Assembly: GCA_022773585.1 (NCBI GenBank)
Contig: JALEZZ010000065.1
Coordinates: forward strand, 1-36,999
DNA: 36,999 bases
Direction: 5' to 3'
From: Selenomonas sp.
Lineage (GTDB): Bacteria; Bacillota; Negativicutes; Selenomonadales; Selenomonadaceae
The notes beneath the pieces were generated by a model. That model was not told where the DNA came from. It searched no databases and saw only the letters and a program-made list of their open reading frames with translations. The position numbers and the translations under genes are program-made. Shown here piece by piece: positions 15,084 to 22,836 of this stretch. How positions within the stretch are numbered: the first letter of the stretch is position 1; every line of letters starts with the position of its first letter.

Positions 15084-16436
15084 ATGGAAGAAAAAATGGT
15101 GGAAAACCTGCTGAGCGTCATCTGGGTCGTGCGCAGCGGGCAGAATCTGGAGTCGGATCTCATTGCGCTCGAGCGCATGCTGGCCGGGCGTTCGGCCGAA
15201 CTCATCATCGTCGATGATGTCGATGGCGAGGAATTGTCGATCAGCGATGCGTCGCCTTCGACGCAGGTTCTCCATCACGATCATGCGCGCGGGCCGGCAG
15301 CATCGTTTGCGGAGGGCGTGCGCGTCGCACATGGCAACCGCATCCTCTATATCGAAAGCCCATTCATCCTGCAGCCGTCAGGCCTTGCAGCGCTTGAGCG
15401 CGTTCTGCTTCGTGACCCTCATGTGGGGCTGGTGGGGCCTGTGCAGACGGGCGTGTCGCACAACCGCGTGCGCATGATGCCGGATTATCAGGACCTCGAC
15501 GGAATGAATGACTTTGCCCGGCGCGTGGAGAAGCGGTACCGCGGGAAGGTCACGCAGGAGCTCCTTCATGATGACGGCTGCTTCCTCGTGCGCCGCGCGG
15601 CGCTGCGCGACGTGCAGCCGGACACGGGGTTCCAGACGTCGCAGGGCATGGCGGGGGACTTCTCGCTGCGCCTCTGGCAGGCGGGCTGGAAAGTCCTCGC
15701 AGCCGATGATGTCTACGTGCATCGCAACGCGACGGGCGTTGCAGAGGATTTCGTGGCGGACAGCCGGCGGTTTCATGAGCTTCATGGATTCGACATCTCG
15801 TATTCGACGAACGTGCGCCGAGATGCTCTGACAGAGCTCGACTCCGGCCATGCACCGCAGGCCGTCCTAGAGGCGGGGTGCGCGGCGGGCGGCACGCTCT
15901 GCTATCTGCAGGGAGCGTTCCCCGAAGCCGAGCTCTATGGCATCGAGCTCAATGACCGTGCGGCGGCCGTGGCGCGGCTCTTTGCCGACGTCCAGGCCAT
16001 GGATCTCGAGAAGCTCGACCATCCGGCCTGGCATGACAAGTTCGATGTCGTCCTGATGTGCGATATCCTCGAGCATCTGCGCGACCCGTGGCAGACAGTG
16101 CGAAACATGTATCGCATGACGCGCCCTGGCGGGCGCATCGTTATCAGCGTGCCGAATATCACGCATGTCAGCGTGTTTGCAGAAATGCTCAAGGGTCAGT
16201 GGCACTATGAGGATGCCGGTATCCTCGACCGTACGCATCTGCGGTTCTTCACGCGTGAGACGGCAATGGCACTCCTGACGCAGGCGGGATATCATGTTGC
16301 AAAGGTCGAGTGGACGCTGCCGGATCTCCCGGCAGATTTGCAGGAACTCAAAAAGCAGCTTGTGCCGCTCCTGCGTGGCAATATGAAAGAGAAGTATCTC
16401 GAGGCCTACCAGTGGCTTATCGTGGGAGAGAAGTGA
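15084..16436 (+). CDS. GT2-like domain fused to SAM-dependent methyltransferase
   Basis: A 450-residue protein. ATG 15084 has GAGG ten bases upstream; the in-frame ATG at 15069 has no site and overlaps the previous gene. Residues 1-230 keep the outline of a GT2 domain (ELIIVDDVDGE, GPAASFAEGVRVA, GLVGPVQTGVS, GCFLVRRAAL, DFSLRLWQAGW) but the usual DxD position reads IESPF, so transfer activity is doubtful. Residues about 255-430 are a class I methyltransferase: motif I VLEAGCAAGGTL, acidic ribose-binding loop YGIELNDRAA, motif IV DVVLMCDILEHLRDPW, and PGGRIVISVPN. The target of methylation may be a glycan hydroxyl or amine. In the family such GT2-methyltransferase fusions are common in O-antigen and flagellar glycan loci. 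Confidence 0.86.
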   Translation: MEEKMVENLLSVIWVVRSGQNLESDLIALERMLAGRSAELIIVDDVDGEELSISDASPSTQVLHHDHARGPAASFAEGVRVAHGNRILYIESPFILQPSGLAALERVLLRDPHVGLVGPVQTGVSHNRVRMMPDYQDLDGMNDFARRVEKRYRGKVTQELLHDDGCFLVRRAALRDVQPDTGFQTSQGMAGDFSLRLWQAGWKVLAADDVYVHRNATGVAEDFVADSRRFHELHGFDISYSTNVRRDALTELDSGHAPQAVLEAGCAAGGTLCYLQGAFPEAELYGIELNDRAAAVARLFADVQAMDLEKLDHPAWHDKFDVVLMCDILEHLRDPWQTVRNMYRMTRPGGRIVISVPNITHVSVFAEMLKGQWHYEDAGILDRTHLRFFTRETAMALLTQAGYHVAKVEWTLPDLPADLQELKKQLVPLLRGNMKEKYLEAYQWLIVGEK

Positions 16437-16438
16437 AA

Positions 16439-17710
16439 ATGGAGTCTCAAGACATCTATGCGGCTTATCGCGCGGCCGAGGAAGCGGGCGATCTCGATGG
16501 ATGCGCGGCCTGCGTGCTCGCGGCTGTCCAGCTGGCTACTGCCCATCCGGAAGCGGAGGGGACGGAGGAGCTCGCGTATTTCGAAGATGGCCGCCTGATG
16601 GTCGTGCTCGCGGCGGCGATTTTTGCGATGGAGCGCGGCGATGACTGGCTCGCGGATTATTATCTGCGCTCCTTTCCGCAGGGATTGCTTTACGAGAGCG
16701 CGTGGTTCCCCGAAGGACGTTATTTCCGCGGCGTCCTCGCGCTGCGCGCTGGTGATTTCAGGAGGGCGCGCGAGCTGCTCGGCGACCATCTGGCACAGTT
16801 CGCGGGTGACGCGGCGGCCTGGCTGGCCATCGGCAATGCTGCCTATCATATGGGCGCGTTCCTGCCCGCCGTTGTCGCCTATGGAAAAGCGCTCGAGCAG
16901 CGGGCGGATCTCCCAGAGGCAGCCGTGAACCGTGATGTGGCGCTCGCGCAGATGCTTGCGCCGGAAGGCGCGGCGCGGCCGCCGATTCATGAGGGGCTGA
17001 CGTTTCCCATGACAGTCGAGGCGGAGGACTGGGAGGCCGTGCGCCATCTGCCGATTTTCATCAACTGCCGCGATCGTGTGGACTGCCTTTCACGCCTTGT
17101 CAGATGGCTGCAGACATCCGGCTATGACAATCTCATCCTCATCGATAATGCCTCGACATATCCTCCGCTGCTCCGCTACTACGAGACCGTCCGCGCAGAG
17201 GGCGTGCGCGTCGTGCGCCTCGGGTCGAACTTCGGCCATACGGCGCTTTGGGCGAGCCGCCTGCTCGAGCTCCTGGACATCCGGACGCCGTACGTCTACA
17301 CGGATCCGGACGTCCTGCCGACCGAGGAATGCCCTGCGCAGTTCCTGCAGGCATTCCTGCGCGTGCTCCAGGAGCATCCGCTCATCTCGAAGGTCGGCGC
17401 GGCGCTGGCCTATGAAGACCTCACGTATGAATACCGGGAACGGAAGGCAAAGAACGAGCGCCGGTTCTACCATGTGCCGCTTGGCGGCGATGCGTATTAT
17501 GCGAATGTCGATACGACGTTTGCGGTTTATCGGGATGCGCGCTTCTACCACCGCGGCCCGGCCATCCGCATGGCGGGGCCGTATACGTTCCGTCATCTGC
17601 CGTGGTATTATGATCCGGACCATCTCCCCGAGGACGAGTCCTATTATCTGGCGCATGCAAATGGTTCCTCGTCAACGAAGGCATGGATGGAAAAGAAGGT
17701 GGCGGAATGA
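16439..17710 (+). CDS. TPR-like protein with GT-A glycosyltransferase domain
   Basis: A 423-residue protein from ATG 16439, two bases after the previous stop, with GGGAGAG upstream. Residues 1-165 are helical and TPR-like (DWLADYYLRSFPQG, YHMGAFLPAVVAYGKALEQ). Residues 195-420 form a GT-A type domain: PIFINCRDRVDCLSRLVRWL, LILIDNASTYPPLL, VVRLGSNFGHTALW, and YVYTDPDVLP with a DPD metal-binding motif. The closing part has YANVDTTFAVYR and GPYTFRHLPWYYDP, similar to polypeptide or glycan GT2 relatives. It shares the ATGA overlap with the next gene. Sugar specificity is unknown; cytosolic, no membrane segments. Confidence 0.82.
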   Translation: MESQDIYAAYRAAEEAGDLDGCAACVLAAVQLATAHPEAEGTEELAYFEDGRLMVVLAAAIFAMERGDDWLADYYLRSFPQGLLYESAWFPEGRYFRGVLALRAGDFRRARELLGDHLAQFAGDAAAWLAIGNAAYHMGAFLPAVVAYGKALEQRADLPEAAVNRDVALAQMLAPEGAARPPIHEGLTFPMTVEAEDWEAVRHLPIFINCRDRVDCLSRLVRWLQTSGYDNLILIDNASTYPPLLRYYETVRAEGVRVVRLGSNFGHTALWASRLLELLDIRTPYVYTDPDVLPTEECPAQFLQAFLRVLQEHPLISKVGAALAYEDLTYEYRERKAKNERRFYHVPLGGDAYYANVDTTFAVYRDARFYHRGPAIRMAGPYTFRHLPWYYDPDHLPEDESYYLAHANGSSSTKAWMEKKVAE

Positions 17711-19860
17711 CGAAACCATTCGCGCGCCTTCTCGTGAAGCGGGAGCAGGAAGAATTTGATGATGAATACGTGCAGCTGGCCGGGGACTACGGCGAAGCGC
17801 ATCCGTTCTCGGAAGCGCCCGAAGTTTTTCTCGGTGCTTACGAACTCTTTCATGGCGATGCGATGCGCGCAATGGCTTATGCGCAGAAGGCGTTTTCGAA
17901 GCGGCCGCTGAATTTCGAGGTCTGGAAGCTCTTCGTGCGCTGCTGCAAGGCACTCGGAGATGTGCAGAGCCTCGCGTATTTCGAAGGGCTCTGCAAGAAG
18001 TTTTATAATGTGCCGCTCGATCTCGAATTTTATGAAGGGCCGGTCGGAGATGTGCAGATGAACCTGCTGTCGCTCGGCCTCGGCATCGGCAACTATGCGC
18101 CGTTTGCAAGGGCGCGCGTGCGCACCGAGGGTGGGAAATTCCAGTCGGGGCGCGATCTCTATGTCGGAGAGTTCTGGCCGCGGTTCTATGCGCGGCCGGA
18201 ATATTGGTTCTGGGTCGGCTGCTATGAGGAACGCGAGGATCTCGAAGCGAAGAGCTGGATTGCGGAACAGGGCAGGGGGAACGCGGATTTCGTCAATCGC
18301 TGCGGCGCGGAGTTCGTCTTTGACACGATGAAGGCACAGGAAGTGCGCGATGTGACGATCGAGCCGGACGGCGCGCCAGTTCTTGTGCCGCTCGCGGGCA
18401 AGACGGCAGGGCAGTTCGTCCGCTTTGCGAAAGGGGATGGCAGCCCGCTCGGCCTCGGCGATGACGACACGAGCGCGCTCGGCAAGTGGAGCTTCGATTT
18501 CTACCGCGTTGAGCAGCCGACGCGGATCATGGCGATGACGGAAACCCCGTTCGTTCTCGGCGCTCCCGTCGAGCTCCGCCACAGCCCGCGCCGCCATCCT
18601 GTCGTTCTGAACATCCTCGTCGATACGCTGAGCTGGAGCCTTGTGCGGGATCGCGGTTACCGCGATGTGCCGAACATCCTGCGCTTCTTCAGCCAGGGGG
18701 TCATCTTCGACCAGAATTTCTCGACGAGCGAATACACGTTCCCGTCGTTCGTCGCCATCGAGTCTGGCATGTATCCGCATCACAACCAGATCTTCAACGA
18801 GCAGGCGGGGTATGAGCTCGCGCCGGAGTACGTGACGATATCGGAGCAGATGAAGAAGCTCGGCTACTACTGCGCGAACCTGCTCGGCATGAACGAAGGC
18901 CTTTGCACGGGAGCTGCGCGCGGTTTCGACCGCATCATCGGCAACGGCTATTGCACGCCGGCATATCTCGGCGTCGAGCGGGCCATCCGCCAGCTCGACG
19001 CGTTCGATGAATGTGACCAGTATCTGTTGCTGCACACGATGGATGTCCATGTCTGGTCGGCGCGGACGTACCATCTGCCGCTCTCCACGCAGACGAAGCT
19101 CCCGCTGGAAAAGCGCCTCGCAGGCGGCAACAGCTCGGATGCGAGCGTCTATATCGCAGGCTATGATGTCTATCGCGATGCGCATCTCGCAGGCATCCGT
19201 GCGACAGACCGCAGCCTCGGCGTGCTGTTTGACTATCTGGAAACGCACTATGCGCCGGGGGACTACGTCGTGAATCTCTATTCGGATCACGGGGCGTCGG
19301 TCTTTGATGATGCACCGTATCTCCTGAGCGACCATCATGTCGGCTCGGCGCTCATGGCACGCGGCGCCGGCATCCCCGCACGCGGCATCGTGCGTGACGA
19401 AATCACGAGCAGCCTGGACCTCTATGCGATTCTTGCAAAAGAAGCGGGCTTCGAAGTGCCGGAGACGGCGGACTCGAATCTGCCAGCGGCACTCGGCGGG
19501 CAGGCGCGGCGCTATGCCATCAGCAATACGCTTTATCCGGGGCAGCTCTATCGTTGCGCCATCCGCACGCTCGACCATGAGTTCCAGATGAAGACGCATG
19601 AATTTGTCGATGAGGACGGGACGATTGATATGAGGAACATCGACACGGAACTCTATCGGCGGAACCGTCCTGACTTTCCTGGCGGCCATGAGCGCATCGA
19701 GGATGCGGCACTGCAGGAAGAATTCCTCGGCGTCCTGCGCGCGCATACGGAGACCATCGACCGCGGCGGCGACCAGTGGCCGTCGATGCGCGAAGCGCGG
19801 CCTGAGTGGTTTGGCACGGCAGAGCGGAAGGAACGCCGCGGCGGAAAGGAAGAGGCTTGA
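17707..19860 (+). CDS. Cytoplasmic sulfatase/alkaline-phosphatase-fold phosphotransferase
   Basis: A 717-residue protein whose ATG overlaps the previous stop (ATGA). Residues 1-290 are an uncharacterised N-terminal region with a helical start. Residues about 298-640 match the alkaline phosphatase/sulfatase superfamily that includes LTA synthase and phosphoglycerol transferases: NILVDTLSW with metal ligand D306, YTFPSFVAIESGMYPHHN with T344 at the nucleophile position (T-x-P-S), and LYSDHGASVFDD with D527 and H528, then DHHVGSALMARG. A Thr nucleophile favours phospho-transfer over sulfate ester hydrolysis. Unlike LTA synthase there is no membrane segment or signal, so it should act in the cytosol on a nucleotide-free or CDP-linked phosphate substrate. 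Close to cytidylyltransferase and glycerophosphotransferase-like genes, a phosphoglycerol (or similar) transfer role fits, but this is inference. Confidence 0.83.
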   Translation: MTKPFARLLVKREQEEFDDEYVQLAGDYGEAHPFSEAPEVFLGAYELFHGDAMRAMAYAQKAFSKRPLNFEVWKLFVRCCKALGDVQSLAYFEGLCKKFYNVPLDLEFYEGPVGDVQMNLLSLGLGIGNYAPFARARVRTEGGKFQSGRDLYVGEFWPRFYARPEYWFWVGCYEEREDLEAKSWIAEQGRGNADFVNRCGAEFVFDTMKAQEVRDVTIEPDGAPVLVPLAGKTAGQFVRFAKGDGSPLGLGDDDTSALGKWSFDFYRVEQPTRIMAMTETPFVLGAPVELRHSPRRHPVVLNILVDTLSWSLVRDRGYRDVPNILRFFSQGVIFDQNFSTSEYTFPSFVAIESGMYPHHNQIFNEQAGYELAPEYVTISEQMKKLGYYCANLLGMNEGLCTGAARGFDRIIGNGYCTPAYLGVERAIRQLDAFDECDQYLLLHTMDVHVWSARTYHLPLSTQTKLPLEKRLAGGNSSDASVYIAGYDVYRDAHLAGIRATDRSLGVLFDYLETHYAPGDYVVNLYSDHGASVFDDAPYLLSDHHVGSALMARGAGIPARGIVRDEITSSLDLYAILAKEAGFEVPETADSNLPAALGGQARRYAISNTLYPGQLYRCAIRTLDHEFQMKTHEFVDEDGTIDMRNIDTELYRRNRPDFPGGHERIEDAALQEEFLGVLRAHTETIDRGGDQWPSMREARPEWFGTAERKERRGGKEEA

Positions 19861-20474
19861 ATATTTTTGGCAAACCAACGCATTTCATCTTTGACCTCGA
19901 CGGGACGATCACGCGGGAAGAAACACTGCCGCTCATTGCGAAGCACTTTGGCGTGACGGAAGAAATCAAGGCACTGACGCAGCAAACGGTGCTCGGGAAT
20001 ATTCCGTTTGCAGAATCTCTCGCCTGGCGTGTCCGCATCCTGGGCACGCTTCCTGTTGATGAAGTTGCGCATCTGCTGGCTCATGTCAAGCTCCACGAGG
20101 GGGTCGTGCAGTTTATCCGTGCGCACAAGGAGCAATGCAGCATCGCGACGGGGAATCTCCGGCCATGGATCGAGGAGCTTGTGACAAGGCTGGCATGTGC
20201 CTGTGATGCATCGGAAGCCGTTGTCGAGGACAATCGTGTGGCAGATATCACACAGATTCTTTGCAAGGAAGATGTGGTGCAACGGTATCAGGAGCTCGGC
20301 CGGCGCGTGGTCTTCATCGGTGATGGCAACAACGATGTCGAAGCGATGCGCGTGGCGGATGTTTCCATCGCATCGGCACTGACGCATGATCCCGTGCCGG
20401 GCGTGCTGTCTGTAGCGGACGATCTCGCCCTGGATGAAGCGGCGTTGTGCAGACAGCTCCGTCAGTTATCCTGA
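19857..20474 (+). CDS. SerB-like HAD phosphatase
   Basis: A 205-residue HAD-superfamily protein. The TTG at 19857 overlaps the preceding TGA as TTGA and follows the purine-rich GGCGGAAAGGAAGAGG; it places HFIFDLDGTIT at the usual N-terminal distance, with nucleophile D13 and acid/base D15. Motif II is ATGN, motif IV GDGNNDVEAM. The cap sequence (ETLPLIAKHFGV, then GNIPFAESLAWRV) matches the phosphoserine phosphatase branch. It could dephosphorylate phosphoserine, phosphothreonine-like or another small phosphorylated intermediate of the modification pathway. A SerB-like protein next to a CDP-glycerol transferase-like gene recalls the Clostridioides difficile type A flagellin locus. It ends its transcription unit: a promoter follows within 25 bases. 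Confidence 0.88.
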   Translation: MNIFGKPTHFIFDLDGTITREETLPLIAKHFGVTEEIKALTQQTVLGNIPFAESLAWRVRILGTLPVDEVAHLLAHVKLHEGVVQFIRAHKEQCSIATGNLRPWIEELVTRLACACDASEAVVEDNRVADITQILCKEDVVQRYQELGRRVVFIGDGNNDVEAMRVADVSIASALTHDPVPGVLSVADDLALDEAALCRQLRQLS

Positions 20475-20496
20475 GCTGCACGAGATTTTGGCGTCG

Positions 20497-20526
20497 TTGC
20501 AGGCAATGGCTGCTGCATGATATAAT
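20497..20526 (+). promoter_or_regulatory. Promoter for the phospho-transfer genes
   Basis: TTGCAG at 20497-20502, an 18-base spacer, and TATAAT at 20521-20526 with an extended -10 TG at 20518-20519. It sits in the 89-base gap between the HAD phosphatase and the glycerophosphotransferase-like gene, whose ATG is at 20564. A sigma-70-type promoter by sequence. Confidence 0.8.
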
Positions 20527-20563
20527 GGAGAAAATTTTGCGAGAAAGATGAGGCATAGGTGAT

Positions 20564-22831
20564 ATGGAGCCACAGGGACAGGGATTGCAGAAGGTCATGC
20601 AGGAGAGAAAGGCTGGCAAGAAGCTCGTCGTCTTTCTGCCGTACAAGGCATCGATGTGGGATAGTCTCGAGAGCATCTGGATGGCAGCCGAACGGGATCG
20701 TGCGCACTGCCGCACAATGGTCATAGCCATCCCATATGCTGACCTCGCACCGGACGGCACGCCGGCCAAGTGGCATTACGAGGCGGATCAGTTTCCGAAG
20801 TACGTCCCCGTGATTCACTATGAGAGTGTCGACCTCGAGGCGCTCCATCCCGATGCCATTTTCGTTCATAATCCCTATGATAATTATAACAATGTTACAT
20901 CGGTTGATGCCAGGTATTATTCGGAGAACCTCCGCAAACAGACGGACTGTCTCGTCTATGTGCCATACTATGTGACATCAGGCGGCATGGGTGAGTTTCA
21001 GCGCTACATGGCGTCGTATGACAACTTCGATTTCATTATCGCGCAGGCTGAGGCAGGGATGACGTACTATGCGGAGAGCGTGCGGCAGAAGCTCCTGCCT
21101 CTCGGTTCGCCGAAGCTCGACAAGGTCGTGCGTCTTGCCGAAAATCCTCCGGCGCCGCCTGAGAGCTGGCGAAAGAAGCTTGCAGGGCGCAAGGTCTATT
21201 TCTACAATACAAGTCTCAGCGGTTTTCTGCAGGATACGGGGCGCTTCTTGCAGAAGATGCGCTACGTCTTCGAGATGTTCCGCGGGCGCGAGGATGCCTG
21301 CCTGATCTGGCGGCCGCATCCGCTTCTGGAGTCGACGGTCCGCAGCATGCGGCCGGGATACCTGGCGGACTATGAGGCGCTGCGCGATATGTTTGTGCGC
21401 GAAGACATCGGCATCTATGATACGACGCCGGAAATCGAACCGACGATTGCCCTTTCGGATGTCTATCTCGGTGATGCAGGGACGAGCGTAACGGCGCTTT
21501 TTGGCGCAGCGGGCAAGCCGCTTTTTCTTTTCAATGACCGTTTGCATGAGCTTCCGGCCCCGGAGGACTGGAGGAGCCTGCTGCCGGCGATGCTGCCTTC
21601 TGGAGAAAAAGAGACGTGGATTGTTACGCCGGCGAACCAGCTTTGGGGGCAGGGCGCGGATGGCGCGTACCATTTTGCTGCGCAGCTTTCGCGATACACT
21701 TCGGGAGGCTACTTTCTCGGTGCGTATGAGCGCTATGGGAAGGTGTTCATCTGCCCCGGGAATGGGGAGGAAGTCCTCGTCTTCGACCATGGCACGCTGC
21801 GCCATATTGCGCTGCCAAAGGCCGACATGCCCTATCCGGGCCGCTTCGCGGGAGCGCTCGCTGATGACAGATACCTCTTCCTGCTGCCGCTGCGGTATCC
21901 GTATCTCATCCGCATCGACCTCCGCACGGAGGAGCTCGTGCAGGTCCAGGGCGTCCAGCAGAGGTTCGTCGCGCACCTTTCCGATATGGACTGGTTCTTC
22001 GGCGGCTCGCTGCTGAAGGATGGCCTGCTTTATCTTGCTTCGCCTCTCCGTCCAGAGGTTCTGGTGCTCGCGGAGGATACGCTTGACAGCCAGGTCGTTC
22101 AGCTCGGGCAGGGGAAGGAAGGCATCAATGTTATCGCAGCGGATGGAGACGATCTCTATCTCTTGCCGCTTGCAGGAACCGGGGTGCTTCGCTGGAATCC
22201 AAAGAAGGGGAGCTTGCGGACGTACGATGCGGCTATCGAGGGCTTTTCGTGCTTCCATCCCGCCTTCCAGGCGCCATGCAACGGACAGGCGTTCAGCAGT
22301 GCAGCTTTTTCGGAGGAAGAAATCGTCCTTGCACCGAATTGGGGCAGTCATTTCGTTGCCATCGACAAGGCGACGGGGAAGGCCCGGGACTGGCAGCCGC
22401 CAGCACCGCTCATGGAGGATGGCGGCGATTATTTCTACACGGGCTCTCATGGCGTTTTCACGCGCCGGATTGGCGGCTCCGTTTATCACTACATGAATTG
22501 GAATACGCGGCGGCTTTATCGCGTGGATGTTGCGGCGAAATCATGCCGGGAAGTTCTTCTGCAGTTTGATCCGGACGAGGTTCGCGCACGGGATGCGGGC
22601 TTTGACCGCCTCACGGAGTGGATTCAGTACGGCTGTGAGGAGAATGCGATTCATACGCTGCCAGACCTTCTTGACGGCAAGCTTCCGGGCAAACCCTATG
22701 ATGCAGATGCAGAACGTGCGGCTTATGGCGAGAGTGCGGCGAATGTCGGCACCTGTGGCGAAAAGATTTACGCATGGCTCCGGCAGCATCTTGCACAGAC
22801 GGACGGCAGAAGAACAGAAGAAATGAAGTGA
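20564..22831 (+). CDS. CDP-glycerol glycerophosphotransferase-like protein with beta-propeller-like C-terminus
   Basis: A 755-residue protein. Residues 20-370 resemble the TagB/TagF CDP-glycerol:glycerophosphotransferase family: KLVVFLPYKASMWDSLE, the domain-linking VPYYVTSGGMG, FYNTSLSGFLQ, IWRPHPLLE with H252 in the position of a TagF active-site His, and IALSDVYLGDAGTSVTALF, the CDP-phosphate-binding end motif. Classical TagF enzymes polymerise glycerol phosphate for teichoic acid; here the host is a diderm, so a glycan- or protein-linked phosphodiester is more likely. Residues about 390-660 show repeated strands of the kind YLFLLPLRYPYLIRIDL and LYLASPLRPEVLVL, suggesting a WD/Kelch-like beta-propeller. 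The first ATG after the promoter at 20497-20526 was used; ATG 20597 is an alternative with AGAAGG upstream. Early codons are more A+T-rich than neighbours. Confidence 0.82.
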   Translation: MEPQGQGLQKVMQERKAGKKLVVFLPYKASMWDSLESIWMAAERDRAHCRTMVIAIPYADLAPDGTPAKWHYEADQFPKYVPVIHYESVDLEALHPDAIFVHNPYDNYNNVTSVDARYYSENLRKQTDCLVYVPYYVTSGGMGEFQRYMASYDNFDFIIAQAEAGMTYYAESVRQKLLPLGSPKLDKVVRLAENPPAPPESWRKKLAGRKVYFYNTSLSGFLQDTGRFLQKMRYVFEMFRGREDACLIWRPHPLLESTVRSMRPGYLADYEALRDMFVREDIGIYDTTPEIEPTIALSDVYLGDAGTSVTALFGAAGKPLFLFNDRLHELPAPEDWRSLLPAMLPSGEKETWIVTPANQLWGQGADGAYHFAAQLSRYTSGGYFLGAYERYGKVFICPGNGEEVLVFDHGTLRHIALPKADMPYPGRFAGALADDRYLFLLPLRYPYLIRIDLRTEELVQVQGVQQRFVAHLSDMDWFFGGSLLKDGLLYLASPLRPEVLVLAEDTLDSQVVQLGQGKEGINVIAADGDDLYLLPLAGTGVLRWNPKKGSLRTYDAAIEGFSCFHPAFQAPCNGQAFSSAAFSEEEIVLAPNWGSHFVAIDKATGKARDWQPPAPLMEDGGDYFYTGSHGVFTRRIGGSVYHYMNWNTRRLYRVDVAAKSCREVLLQFDPDEVRARDAGFDRLTEWIQYGCEENAIHTLPDLLDGKLPGKPYDADAERAAYGESAANVGTCGEKIYAWLRQHLAQTDGRRTEEMK

Positions 22832-22836
22832 TCGAT

